Shown: positions 1-7,046, numbered from the stretch's first letter. The stretch is 9,333 bases of DNA from Clostridia bacterium (GCA_017556885.1 JAFYLV010000185.1:1-9333); one strand, 5' to 3'. Notes: generated by a model not told the origin, from the letters alone. Numbers and translations: made by a program.

Positions 1-1178
1 CAGGGGCAATCCTCATAATGCTCGTGCATGCAGGTCAGCAGCGTGTGGCGGCAGACCTCAAAGATCCTGCGGTGCAGCCGGTCGGCGGGACGGAAATCGC
101 CCCGGAACTCCACGGGATAGCGGGAGGGAGTGATGCCGGCATAATACAGGGTCGCCTCGTGGGCGCAGATGTGAAGCTCAATATAGCGGCAGCCAAAGCG
201 CTTGAAGTAATGAATAAACTGTTCGCGTCCGCCGCGGCAGAGATAGGCACCGGCAAAAGAACGGGAGCCGATGGCGGTCCGGACACGGCCGTCGGTAAGA
301 TGCTCACCAAAACCGATGTCAATACGGACGTCGCGGTCACAGTCAATATCCAAGGTGAAGAGACCGGCATCCTCGCTCTCAAGATCAAAGATACACCAGA
401 TGCCGTCGCCGCGGTCTGCGGTGAGGTGAAGTCCCTTTGCGGGATCCAGCGGGGCACGGGCCTCGTTTGCCTTGCAGCCGGTGAGCTGCTCAACGGGATA
501 GAGACTCAGTGCGGCATCCCGCATGCGGATGGCCGGGTTTTCGGAAAGGGGAAGGGAATCCCGGAACTCACCGCCGGCAAGAAAGACGGCAGTGCGGGGA
601 TCGTAAAGCTTGAGCTGACGGATGGGACGGGGACGCAGGTTCTCCCAACCGGGCTGCGGCTCGGCGGCGACCCAGTCGCCCTGGCGGGTGTAGCCGTCGT
701 CGTGCCAGCCGTCATAGAGGGTGGCATTGTAGCAGAAACCGAAGGAGAGCTGCGGGCTGAACTTGTGGATAGGGCCGCTGATGTACTCCGGCGCAGGGGA
801 AACGTAGCAGGAGGCATCGCTCTCCGCGAGAGTTCCGCCGCCGCCGATGAGGGCAAAGGATACGCCGGCAACGCCACGGCAGTAAACGGAACAGTCCTCG
901 TCGGTGCAGTAGCCTAAAACGGCAATGACATTCTCGCCCTGACGGAGGAAGGAGCGGACGTCGTAGGTGTCATAGACCTTGTCAAAGGGGAAATCGCCGT
1001 ACTGATCAAAGCCGATAAAACGGCCGTTGATCCAGACGGTGTAGTTTGAATCGGCGGTAATATAAAGAGTTGCCGTGGGCGGAGGGTTGGAGATAACGAA
1101 GCTGCGCAGGATCCGCACATAGCTGTTGGGGGAGGGCACCCGGTTATCCCAAATACGGGGAGAGGAAAAATTCTCCAT
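1..1178 (-). CDS. GH78-type glycoside hydrolase (alpha-L-rhamnosidase family), N-terminal part, cut by the window edge
   Basis: Reading the minus strand from the ATG at 1178 gives 392 uninterrupted codons plus two bases to the window edge. Alpha-L-rhamnosidases of this family remove terminal rhamnose from plant glycans and glycosides. Residues about 20-110 form a beta-sandwich with LYITADSNYTVWINGRFIG and the YDTYDVRSFLRQGENVIAV stretch, typical of the N-terminal GH78 carbohydrate-binding domain. Residues about 245-345 resemble the concanavalin-like Bac_rhamnosid domain, with FKRFGCRYIELHI. The last visible residues, CRHTLLTCMHEHYEDCP (376-392), match the start of the (alpha/alpha)6 catalytic barrel, where the family has an EDCPxRE motif; most catalytic residues lie outside the window. 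No signal peptide is present, so the enzyme is probably cytoplasmic and acts on imported oligosaccharides. A GGAAAGAGAG ribosome binding region lies just upstream. The leader carries a lysine riboswitch and terminator. Substrate specificity cannot be told from this part. Confidence 0.85.
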   Translation of the reverse strand, partial: MENFSSPRIWDNRVPSPNSYVRILRSFVISNPPPTATLYITADSNYTVWINGRFIGFDQYGDFPFDKVYDTYDVRSFLRQGENVIAVLGYCTDEDCSVYCRGVAGVSFALIGGGGTLAESDASCYVSPAPEYISGPIHKFSPQLSFGFCYNATLYDGWHDDGYTRQGDWVAAEPQPGWENLRPRPIRQLKLYDPRTAVFLAGGEFRDSLPLSENPAIRMRDAALSLYPVEQLTGCKANEARAPLDPAKGLHLTADRGDGIWCIFDLESEDAGLFTLDIDCDRDVRIDIGFGEHLTDGRVRTAIGSRSFAGAYLCRGGREQFIHYFKRFGCRYIELHICAHEATLYYAGITPSRYPVEFRGDFRPADRLHRRIFEVCRHTLLTCMHEHYEDCP

Positions 1179-1220
1179 GATCGCACTCTCTTTCCAATAT
1201 ATTACAGAGGTCAGTTCAAT

Positions 1221-1244
1221 AAAAAATGCCGGTTGAAAACCGGC
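1221..1244 (-). terminator. Intrinsic terminator of the lysine riboswitch
   Basis: On the minus strand GCCGGTT-TTC-AACCGGC forms a perfect 7-bp stem with a 3-nt loop (1244-1228), followed by A and six T (1226-1221). The stem can be prolonged by AAAGA upstream pairing with the U run across a small internal loop. It lies between the aptamer and the ATG at 1178, where a transcription-attenuating expression platform is expected. Confidence 0.9.
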
Positions 1245-1261
1245 TGTCTTTGTAGTATAAT
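1233..1261 (+). promoter_or_regulatory. Possible plus-strand promoter antisense to the riboswitch
   Basis: TTGAAA (1233-1238), exactly 17 nt, then TATAAT (1256-1261) on the plus strand. It would start near 1268 and run antisense through the riboswitch toward the SpoIID-like gene at 1634. The -35 is made from the terminator stem of the opposite strand, so chance is possible. I found no better promoter closer to 1634, so it may also be a distal promoter of the plus-strand cluster. Confidence 0.35.
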
Positions 1262-1310
1262 GACGGATGGTAGGACAAACCAATACCCCAGCAGTCGCGC
1301 TACAAAGCAG
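1244..1310 (-). promoter_or_regulatory. Candidate antiterminator pairing of the riboswitch expression platform
   Basis: CUGCUUUGUAG (1310-1300), which includes the 3' strand of P1, can pair with CUACAAAGACAG (1255-1244): 8 contiguous pairs, a bulged A and 3 more pairs. This pairing excludes part of P1 and reaches the first base of the terminator stem and its AAAGA extension. It would form when lysine is absent. The pairing is visible in the sequence; its role in antitermination is inferred. Confidence 0.55.
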
Positions 1311-1484
1311 ATAGCTCTCCGCTGTGCATTTTCACAACGGCAGCCGGCGGGATGTTCTCCCGGCGTCCAGACAGTACCGGGCCGCACCGGAACCTCTTCG
1401 GCAGTCGACCCTTTCCCACGGCGTCAAAGGGTTTTTACGGCACCCTCGACCGCGCTACTTTTGTACAGCTGCGCCTCTATATGC
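1307..1484 (-). promoter_or_regulatory. Lysine riboswitch (L box) aptamer
   Basis: The minus strand shows the class signature in order: AUAGAGGCGC at the 5' end, AGUA after P2 begins, GGGAAAGGG, GCCGAAG, a P3 hairpin, CUGG, a P4 hairpin, CUGCC (family usually CUGUC), a P5 hairpin and GGAGAGCUAUC. P1 pairs GCAUAUAG (1484-1477) with CUAUCUGC (1314-1307), 7 of 8 pairs. P3 is GUUCCGG/CCGGUAC (1393-1374) with a 6-nt loop UGCGGC (1386-1381). That loop can pair over 6 bp, one of them G-U, with GCCGUA in the P2 loop (1441-1436), the kissing interaction typical of this class. P5 CCGUUGUG/CACAGCGG is fully paired only on the minus strand, which fixes the orientation. The length of 178 nt is normal. Known members sense L-lysine and switch off lysine synthesis or uptake genes. 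Confidence 0.93.
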
Positions 1485-1494
1485 TTGTGTGCAT

Positions 1495-1523
1495 AGGATA
1501 GCATTTTTTACGCTCTTTGTCAA
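1495..1523 (-). promoter_or_regulatory. SigA-type promoter for the riboswitch-GH78 transcript
   Basis: On the minus strand TTGACA (1523-1518), a 17-nt spacer and TATCCT (1500-1495). Predicted start of transcription is near 1488, four nucleotides before P1 of the lysine aptamer, as expected for a riboswitch leader. Confidence 0.8.
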
Positions 1524-1552
1524 TACAAAGGGACAAAAAGACCGCCCCTTTG
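1515..1552. repeat. Nested inverted repeats around the riboswitch promoter -35
   Basis: CTTTGT-CAAT-ACAAAG (1515-1530) covers the -35 of the minus promoter, and CAAAGGG (1526-1532) is repeated inverted as CCCTTTG (1546-1552) with a 13-nt gap. The CAAAG unit is shared. They could be protein binding sites or a chance cluster; no known operator is recognised. Confidence 0.3.
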
Positions 1553-1633
1553 AAAGAATTTTGCCAATATGACAACAGGTGGGGCAAATCACGGCCCCGG
1601 TTTTTGCGCTTTTGCTACAGGAGATCTTGATCT

Positions 1634-3346
1634 ATGAAAAAATACGCTCTGCGAATTCTTGCGCTTGTCTGCGCGCTGGCTCTTTCTGTGCCTGTTTTTG
1701 CCAGGCCGGCAGAGGCGGCGACCGTTACGAATCCGATCAAAAAAATCGGTCTGTATTACGGAAACTCAGGACTTTCGGCGGCAAATCTTGTCAACCATAC
1801 CGGTCTTGGATATACGTTTGGTTTCTACGACACCACCCGTACGTTTATTGCCGCGGTGAAGACGGGGGAGCGTTCCCTGACGGTCACGCAGGATAAACAT
1901 TACAGTCTTACCGGTGCGACCTATCTTTCGGCCGATCCGTCCTCCGCCACGGGTGTGATCTGCCGCTGGCATCTGCGGTATACGACCGCCAGTGCTTCTG
2001 CCGATGCGGCCGCAGCGGAAGCTGCCCGCGTCTCTGCCCTCGGTTACAATGCCTATCCTTCCCATGTGAAGGGAGCCTATTATGTTGCGCTCGGTCAGTA
2101 CGTGTCGAAAAGCGCGGCGGAGAGTGCCCTTGCAGAGGTTGCGGCAGCTGTGGGTGCGGAGCTTTGCGTTACCGGCGGGGACGATTCTGTCCTGCGTGTC
2201 ACCGTAACGGACACCAACCGTATCCTCTTTACCTTTGACTCCACCTCCGCTCTCGGCATTTCGCCCCTGGCGGACGAGGGTGTCGTTCCGCAGACCTGGT
2301 GCGGCGGTTACCGGTATTACGGCGGCTTTGAGTATAAGCTCAATGCAAACGGTCTCATCAACGTCGTGAGCGTTGTCGACCTTTGCAGCTATGTCAAGGG
2401 TGTTATCCCCTATGAGATCAGTGCCAGCTGGCCGGTCGAAGCACAGAAGGCACAGGCGCTCTGCGCAAAGTGCTATGCCTATTCCGCAAATAAGCATGCA
2501 TCCTCCGGCTTTGACCTCTGCGATACCGCCTGCTGCCAGGTCTACCGCGGCAACAATGCAGCCACCGCGACCTCTGATGCGGCGGTGGAAGCCATCATGA
2601 ACAAGAATATCACCTATAACGGCGGCGCCATCACCGCGTACTATTCTTCCTCCAACGGCGGCGCGAGTGAGTCCAGCGAGAACGTTTGGACGGCGACCAT
2701 CGGCTATCTGCGCGGCAAGGCCGATCCGCATGAGGATGCCTCGATCATCCCCAATTACAAGTATACCAAGACCATTACGGCAGAACAGGTTGCGACCATT
2801 CTTCGCAACAAGGGCTATGCCGTCCCGGGTGTTGCGGATATGTATGTTTCCAAGTACACCGATGTGGGCAATGTCTACACCCTGACGGTGGTGGATACCG
2901 CGGGCAAAAAGTGGGACTTCAACAAGTCTTCCGCCCGCGCCATTCTCGGCACCGACTACGTCAAGAGCCAGCGCTTTACCGTCACCGGCGGCGCCGGCGG
3001 CGCAATGGTCAGCATCAATGCCGGCGGCGGAAAGATCGCCCTGCCGGTCAAGGATATTTTTGTTGCAGGAGCCTCCGGCGCCCCGGTAAAGCTTGCCGGT
3101 GGCCCGGATGTCAAGGTCATCACCGGAAAGGGTATCGTTTCCCTCGGCACCGGCAAGACCGAGACGGGTAACAACGGCATCTTTACCATCACCGGCACCG
3201 GCAGCGGCCACAACGTCGGCATGAGCCAGTGGGGCCTGTACTGCATGGCAAAGAAGAACATGACCTATGACCAGATGCTGAAATTCTACTACACCGGCGT
3301 GGAGATCTCCGATCTTGCCGGAACCTCAGGAGTAACCGCCCAATGA
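1634..3346 (+). CDS. Secreted SpoIID/LytB-domain protein (cell-wall enzyme or amidase enhancer)
   Basis: The 570-residue product starts at ATG 1634 behind AGGAG (1619-1623, 10-nt gap). Residues 1-29 are a signal peptide (KKYALRILALVCALALSVPVFA, then an alanine-rich cleavage region). Residues about 147-190 (AYYVALGQYVSKSAAESAL) resemble a SPOR peptidoglycan-binding repeat. A SpoIID/LytB domain spans about 238-560: VIPYEISASWPVEAQKAQA, with E261 at the position of the catalytic Glu of SpoIID lytic transglycosylases, a CDTACCQVYRG motif, and the terminal SGHNVGMSQWGL signature (usually GHGVGMSQ). H288, C296 and C301 could match the zinc site described for SpoIID. It is much longer than classical SpoIID and has a Gly/Val/Lys-rich insert at about 450-518 before the GHNVGMSQ motif. 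It acts outside the membrane on the wall. Its stop overlaps queA. A sporulation role is not shown; a LytB-like vegetative role is equally possible. Confidence 0.88.
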   Translation: MKKYALRILALVCALALSVPVFARPAEAATVTNPIKKIGLYYGNSGLSAANLVNHTGLGYTFGFYDTTRTFIAAVKTGERSLTVTQDKHYSLTGATYLSADPSSATGVICRWHLRYTTASASADAAAAEAARVSALGYNAYPSHVKGAYYVALGQYVSKSAAESALAEVAAAVGAELCVTGGDDSVLRVTVTDTNRILFTFDSTSALGISPLADEGVVPQTWCGGYRYYGGFEYKLNANGLINVVSVVDLCSYVKGVIPYEISASWPVEAQKAQALCAKCYAYSANKHASSGFDLCDTACCQVYRGNNAATATSDAAVEAIMNKNITYNGGAITAYYSSSNGGASESSENVWTATIGYLRGKADPHEDASIIPNYKYTKTITAEQVATILRNKGYAVPGVADMYVSKYTDVGNVYTLTVVDTAGKKWDFNKSSARAILGTDYVKSQRFTVTGGAGGAMVSINAGGGKIALPVKDIFVAGASGAPVKLAGGPDVKVITGKGIVSLGTGKTETGNNGIFTITGTGSGHNVGMSQWGLYCMAKKNMTYDQMLKFYYTGVEISDLAGTSGVTAQ

Positions 3347-4368
3347 AAACCTCGGATTTTTACTACGACCTTCCGCAGGAGCTCATCGCCCAGACCCCCA
3401 TATCCCGGCGCGACGGCTCCCGGATGATGGTGCTTCCGAAAAATGACGGTGAGGTCCTTCACCGTCATTTTTATGACCTGCCGGATCTGCTTTCAAAAGG
3501 AGATCTGCTGGTGCTGAACGACAGCCGCGTGCTGCCTGCCCGCCTGATCGGTGCCCGTGAGGATACCGGCAGCCCTGTGGAGCTGTTGCTGCTCTCCGAG
3601 AAGGAGGGCGGTCGCTGGGAGTGTATTGTTCGCCCCGGCAAGCGCTGCCGTGAGGGACACCGCTTCACCTTCGGAGAAGGCCTTCTTCGGGCGGAGGTGG
3701 AGACCGTGCTGCCTGACGGAAACCGTATCGTCCGCTTTGAGCACGAGGGGATTTTCCTTGAACTGCTCGACCGTCTCGGTCAGATGCCCCTGCCGCCGTA
3801 TATTACCGAGCGGCTGGAGGATCCCGAGCGCTATCAGACGGTATATGCAAAGAATCCCGGCTCCGCCGCAGCGCCCACGGCCGGACTGCATTTTACAGAC
3901 GATGTCTTTGCCCGCCTGAAGGAGAAAGGTATCCGCACGGCATTCGTGACGCTGCATGTCGGCCTCGGCACCTTCCGTCCCGTCAAGGAGGAGGATATCG
4001 AGGATCATCCCATGCACGAGGAGTTTTACACCGTGCCGGAGGAGACGGCAGCTCTCATCCGCGAGACCCGCGCGGCGGGCGGACGGATCATCGCCGTCGG
4101 AACCACCTCATGCCGCACGCTGGAAACGGCGGCGCAGAAGTACGGAGAGGTGTGTGCCTGCTCCGGAATGTCGGGTATTTTCATCTATCCCGGTTATGAA
4201 TTCAAGGCCATCGACGGCCTTGTGACCAATTTCCATCTGCCGGAAAGCACGCTTATTATGCTCATATCTGCCCTTGCGGGACGTGAGCGGGTGCTTGCCG
4301 CCTACGCTGAGGCCGTCCGGGAGCGCTATCGCTTCTTCTCCTTCGGCGATTCCATGCTCATTCTGTAG
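3343..4368 (+). CDS. queA: S-adenosylmethionine:tRNA ribosyltransferase-isomerase QueA
   Basis: QueA transfers and isomerises the ribosyl part of SAM onto preQ1 at position 34 of tRNAs with GUN anticodons, giving epoxyqueuosine. The 341-residue length is normal. Family motifs are spread over the whole chain: FYYDLPQELIAQTP at the start, GDLLVLNDSRVLPARL, PLPPYI, the AAPTAGLHFT loop, VTLHVGLGTFRPV, AVGTTSCRTLE, TNFHLPESTLIMLISALAG and YRFFSFGDSMLI at the end. The start codon overlaps the upstream stop as ATGA (3343-3346), with AGGAG at 3328-3332, so translation is likely coupled to the SpoIID-like gene. tgt follows after 17 nt, the classical pairing. The enzyme is cytosolic. I see no missing motif. 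Confidence 0.98.
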   Translation: MKTSDFYYDLPQELIAQTPISRRDGSRMMVLPKNDGEVLHRHFYDLPDLLSKGDLLVLNDSRVLPARLIGAREDTGSPVELLLLSEKEGGRWECIVRPGKRCREGHRFTFGEGLLRAEVETVLPDGNRIVRFEHEGIFLELLDRLGQMPLPPYITERLEDPERYQTVYAKNPGSAAAPTAGLHFTDDVFARLKEKGIRTAFVTLHVGLGTFRPVKEEDIEDHPMHEEFYTVPEETAALIRETRAAGGRIIAVGTTSCRTLETAAQKYGEVCACSGMSGIFIYPGYEFKAIDGLVTNFHLPESTLIMLISALAGRERVLAAYAEAVRERYRFFSFGDSMLIL

Positions 4369-4385
4369 ATCTCTGAGGAAAAAAT

Positions 4386-5516
4386 ATGTTTGAAGTATTA
4401 AAAAAAGAGGGCTCTGCCCGGCGCGGACGTTTTACCTGTGCCCACGGTACGGCAGAGACCCCGGTCTTTATGAACGTCGGTACCCAGGCGGCCATCAAGG
4501 GCGGCCTGTCCACCGAGGACCTGGAGCGCATCGGCTGCCAGATCGAGCTGTCCAACACCTACCACCTGCATCTCCGTCCCGGTGACGAAACGGTGGCTGC
4601 CGCAGGCGGTCTGCACGGATTTATGAACTGGGATCGCCCCATCCTCACCGACAGCGGCGGATTTCAGGTGTTCTCCCTGGCAAAGCTGCGTAAGATCAAG
4701 GAAGAGGGCGTGCATTTCCATTCCCATATCGACGGACACGCCATCTTTATGGGCCCCGAGGAGAGCATGACCATCCAGAACAATCTCGGTGCCGACGTGG
4801 TCATGGCTTTTGACGAGTGCGTGGAAAACCCCGCGGAGTATAACTATGCCGCGGCCTCCTGTGCCCGCACCACCCGGTGGCTTCAGCGCTGCAAGACCCA
4901 TCTGTATTCTCTGCTTGACCAGGGTAAGGGTCCCAACCCCAATCAGATGCTCTTCGGTATCAATCAGGGCGCGACCTATGCTGATCTGCGTCAGGAGCAT
5001 ATGAAGGCCATCCGCGAGCTGGATCTGCCGGGCTATGCCATCGGCGGTCTTGCCGTGGGTGAACCCACCGAGGTCATGTATGACATTATCGAAAAGGTGG
5101 AGCCCCTCATGCCTGCCGACCGTCCTCGCTACCTGATGGGCGTCGGCACGCCCTCGAACATCCTTGAGGGCGTTGCACGAGGCGTGGACTTCTTTGACTG
5201 CGTGCTGCCTGCCCGCAATGCCCGTCACGGTCATCTCTACACCCATTCCGGCTGCATCAATCTCAATAACGAGAAGTATGCCCGGGACTTTACTCCCGTG
5301 GAGGAAGGCTGCGGCTGCCCCACCTGCCAGAGATATACCCGTGCCTACCTGCGGCATCTGCTGCGCTCCGGTGAGGTGCTGGGTCTGCGGCTGTGCGTGA
5401 TGCACAACCTCTGGTTCTATAACAAGCTTGCCGCCGATATCCGCGCGGCTTTGGATGCCGGCGAGTTTGAGGCCTTCCGCCGCCGCTGGTCGGGCGTTTT
5501 TGAAAAGCGAATTTAA
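4386..5516 (+). CDS. tgt: Queuine/preQ1 tRNA-ribosyltransferase (tRNA-guanine transglycosylase)
   Basis: Tgt swaps guanine 34 for preQ1 in tRNAs Asp, Asn, His and Tyr, the step before QueA. The product has 376 residues, as usual. D89 (DSGGFQVFSL) and D143 (FDECVENPA) bind the base; D271 in DCVLPARNARHG is at the place of the nucleophile Asp264 of E. coli (numbering shifted by 7). GINQGATYADLRQEH and GLAVGEP are the other family motifs. The zinc ligands are C309, C311, C314 and H340. AUG 4386 follows TGAGGAA (4374-4380). With queA upstream and a phosphoesterase 30 nt downstream it is in the middle of one transcript. No preQ1 synthesis genes are in view; the cell either makes or imports preQ1. 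Confidence 0.98.
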   Translation: MFEVLKKEGSARRGRFTCAHGTAETPVFMNVGTQAAIKGGLSTEDLERIGCQIELSNTYHLHLRPGDETVAAAGGLHGFMNWDRPILTDSGGFQVFSLAKLRKIKEEGVHFHSHIDGHAIFMGPEESMTIQNNLGADVVMAFDECVENPAEYNYAAASCARTTRWLQRCKTHLYSLLDQGKGPNPNQMLFGINQGATYADLRQEHMKAIRELDLPGYAIGGLAVGEPTEVMYDIIEKVEPLMPADRPRYLMGVGTPSNILEGVARGVDFFDCVLPARNARHGHLYTHSGCINLNNEKYARDFTPVEEGCGCPTCQRYTRAYLRHLLRSGEVLGLRLCVMHNLWFYNKLAADIRAALDAGEFEAFRRRWSGVFEKRI

Positions 5517-5546
5517 CACATTTTTTTCATGAATTGGAGAGGAAAA

Positions 5547-6242
5547 ATGGAACTTAACCGTATCCGTCTGGAGAGCGCACGTATTTCCGCGCCGGTGAAG
5601 TTTCTCTTCCTCTCCGATTTGCATGACCGTCCCGCCCCGCAGGCACTGGAGCTGCTTAAGCAAGAGAAAATGGATTTTATTGCCTTCACCGGCGATGCCG
5701 TCAACCGTCATAGCGGGACGGCGGAACAGAGCCTCCGTTTCCTGGAGGAAGCGGCAAAGCTCTGCCCCGTCTTTTTTTCGGTGGGAAATCACGAAAACGC
5801 TCTGCCGGATATGCCCTGGGAGCGGCTTGCCGCGGCCGGTGTCGCGGTGCTTGACAATGCGGAAACGGAGATTGCCGGGCTGCGCGTCGGCGGGCTTTCC
5901 TCCTGGCTGAAGGCGGAGGAAAAAAAGCCTGCCGCCCGACGCTTTGCGGAAAACTTTTCCCGGGATGACGGAAAATTCCGTCTGCTTCTGTGTCACCATC
6001 CGGAATATTATCCTCTGTTTTTGCGGGATCTGGAGCTGGATCTCATCTTGTCCGGCCATGCCCACGGCGGGCAGATTCGCATCCTCGGGCAGGGACTTTA
6101 TGCCCCCGGGCAGGGGATCCTGCCCCGTTACACCGCCGGACTTCACGACGGGCGCCTGCTCATCAGCCGCGGCATGGCAAATCATACGGTCATTCCCCGC
6201 CTCTTCAATCCGCCGGAGATGCTGGTGGTGGAGATTGGGTAA
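5547..6242 (+). CDS. Calcineurin-like metallophosphoesterase, YkuE/YaeI type
   Basis: A 231-residue protein of the PF00149 fold with all two-metal motifs: D24-x-H26 (FLSDLHD), G-D50 (FTGDAVN, where Asn53 replaces the more common Asp or His), GN81-H82-E, H150/H151 in LLCHHPEYYP, and GH171-x-H173-GG. The C-terminal IPRLFNPPEMLVVEI is like YkuE/YaeI phosphodiesterases, which in some bacteria cleave lipid-linked phosphodiesters such as UDP-diacylglucosamine. There is no membrane anchor, so the substrate is open. I chose ATG 5547 because GGAGAGG (5536-5542) sits at the right distance; an in-frame ATG at 5529 lacks a ribosome binding site and would place that motif inside the coding region. It follows tgt by 30 nt and is the last gene before a terminator. 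Confidence 0.88.
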   Translation: MELNRIRLESARISAPVKFLFLSDLHDRPAPQALELLKQEKMDFIAFTGDAVNRHSGTAEQSLRFLEEAAKLCPVFFSVGNHENALPDMPWERLAAAGVAVLDNAETEIAGLRVGGLSSWLKAEEKKPAARRFAENFSRDDGKFRLLLCHHPEYYPLFLRDLELDLILSGHAHGGQIRILGQGLYAPGQGILPRYTAGLHDGRLLISRGMANHTVIPRLFNPPEMLVVEIG

Positions 6243-6262
6243 GGATAACAAATCAAAATAAT

Positions 6263-6297
6263 AAGGACAGTGAATTTTCGAATTCTCTGTCCTTTTT
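6263..6297. terminator. Intrinsic terminator between convergent genes, probably bidirectional
   Basis: AAGGACAG-T-GAATT-TTCG-AATTC-T-CTGTCCTT gives a 13-bp stem with one T/T mismatch and a UUCG tetraloop, followed by TTT on the plus strand. The minus strand continues with ATTATTTTG after the stem, so it can also end the 6306-7004 transcript. Confidence 0.9.
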
Positions 6298-6305
6298 GCG
6301 TATAG

Positions 6306-7004
6306 TTACACTTCTGAAATAAACACGGCGTCGTTGCGCTCACACATGGCGGGGAAGGCGCGGTAAAGGATACCGTTGTGTATATTTTCGGTGCCGGGGT
6401 GGTAATGTCCCTGCAGGACGAGGCGAACCTTGCGGCTTTGTTCAAGAATTTCTCGCACCTCGGCGGCGTTTTTCAGGCTATGGTCAGCGCGTATGTTTGG
6501 GTCGATATTCTGGTGCATGAGTACGATGGCTTCGCCGGGCACGGCGGAAAGCCGCGCACGGAGCCCATCGGTATCGGGTAGGAAGGTATCTGTCCAGTCG
6601 GTATCTCCGGGGGCGTAGGGGCGGCCGGAGGCAAAATGGCAGGCATCCAGAAAAATGAGGGTCTTATCCTCAAAAACTCTGTCTGCAGGATAGCGGGAGG
6701 AGCCGAGGATCCGGTAAAAATCCTCTTTTGACAGGGAAAATGCATCGTGATTTCCGCGAACAACGGCGGCGGGAAGACCGGCAGTATCAAAAACGCGCGC
6801 GAGGGCAGCAAGGTTCGTCGCCTCGGCTTCGTGGGTGGGTTCCCGGTCAATAAGGTCACCTAGACAGACAACGAGATCACATTTCTCCGCAGCAAATCGT
6901 GCGAGGGCGGCTTCGATCTTTGCAAGGGAGCGGGAATTGTACCGCCTGCCGCAGGTAAGCTCCGCAGAGGAATAGTGCGGATCTGTGAAAATGCCGAGCT
7001 TCAT
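6306..7004 (-). CDS. Calcineurin-like metallophosphoesterase (predicted cytosolic phosphodiesterase)
   Basis: A 232-residue protein with the five phosphoesterase motifs: D8-x-H10 (FTDPHYS), G-D50-LID53, GN85-H86-D, H164 in LMHQN, and GH200-Y-H202-PG. It resembles CpdA-like/Icc-like phosphodiesterases, but substrate residues cannot be assigned, so cAMP or another cyclic nucleotide is only a guess. No signal peptide or membrane segment. ATG 7004 follows AAAGGAGAA (7019-7011) and lies downstream of the predicted promoter (TSS near 7040); an in-frame ATG at 7070 lies upstream of that -10 and has no ribosome binding site, so it was not used. It converges on the phosphoesterase at 5547-6242 but shares little beyond the motifs with it. 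Confidence 0.87.
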   Translation of the reverse strand: MKLGIFTDPHYSSAELTCGRRYNSRSLAKIEAALARFAAEKCDLVVCLGDLIDREPTHEAEATNLAALARVFDTAGLPAAVVRGNHDAFSLSKEDFYRILGSSRYPADRVFEDKTLIFLDACHFASGRPYAPGDTDWTDTFLPDTDGLRARLSAVPGEAIVLMHQNIDPNIRADHSLKNAAEVREILEQSRKVRLVLQGHYHPGTENIHNGILYRAFPAMCERNDAVFISEV

Positions 7005-7046
7005 GGTGGTTTCTCCTTTGAAAAAGAAAATTCGGCGCTTTCCCCG

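Noticed and set aside
18..917. Long plus-strand open frame of 299 codons
   Set aside because: It is the antisense shadow of the GH78 gene; its product is low-complexity Gly/Ala/Val without known motifs, whereas the minus frame has clear GH78 domains.
1268..1510. Plus-strand structured ncRNA such as 6S, SRP or RNase P RNA
   Set aside because: No conserved motifs of those RNAs were found, and the hairpins pair better on the minus strand, where all lysine riboswitch motifs are present.
1233..1572. Two small plus-strand frames (87 and 82 codons)
   Set aside because: They lie over the lysine riboswitch on the other strand, lack ribosome binding sites, and the products look random.
1581..1605. 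GGGGC/GCCCC hairpin with five T upstream of the SpoIID-like gene
   Set aside because: Stem of only 5 bp, 8-nt loop and GG before the T run: too weak to call a terminator by itself. Kept only as part of the antisense RNA idea.
1766..3211. Minus-strand open frame of 481 codons
   Set aside because: Antisense to the SpoIID-like gene, no recognisable motif and no ribosome binding site; long antisense frames are common in GC-rich genes.
4398..6251. Minus-strand open frame of 617 codons
   Set aside because: Antisense to both tgt and the phosphoesterase, which have complete catalytic motifs; a frame across two genes and their gap is a codon-bias artefact.
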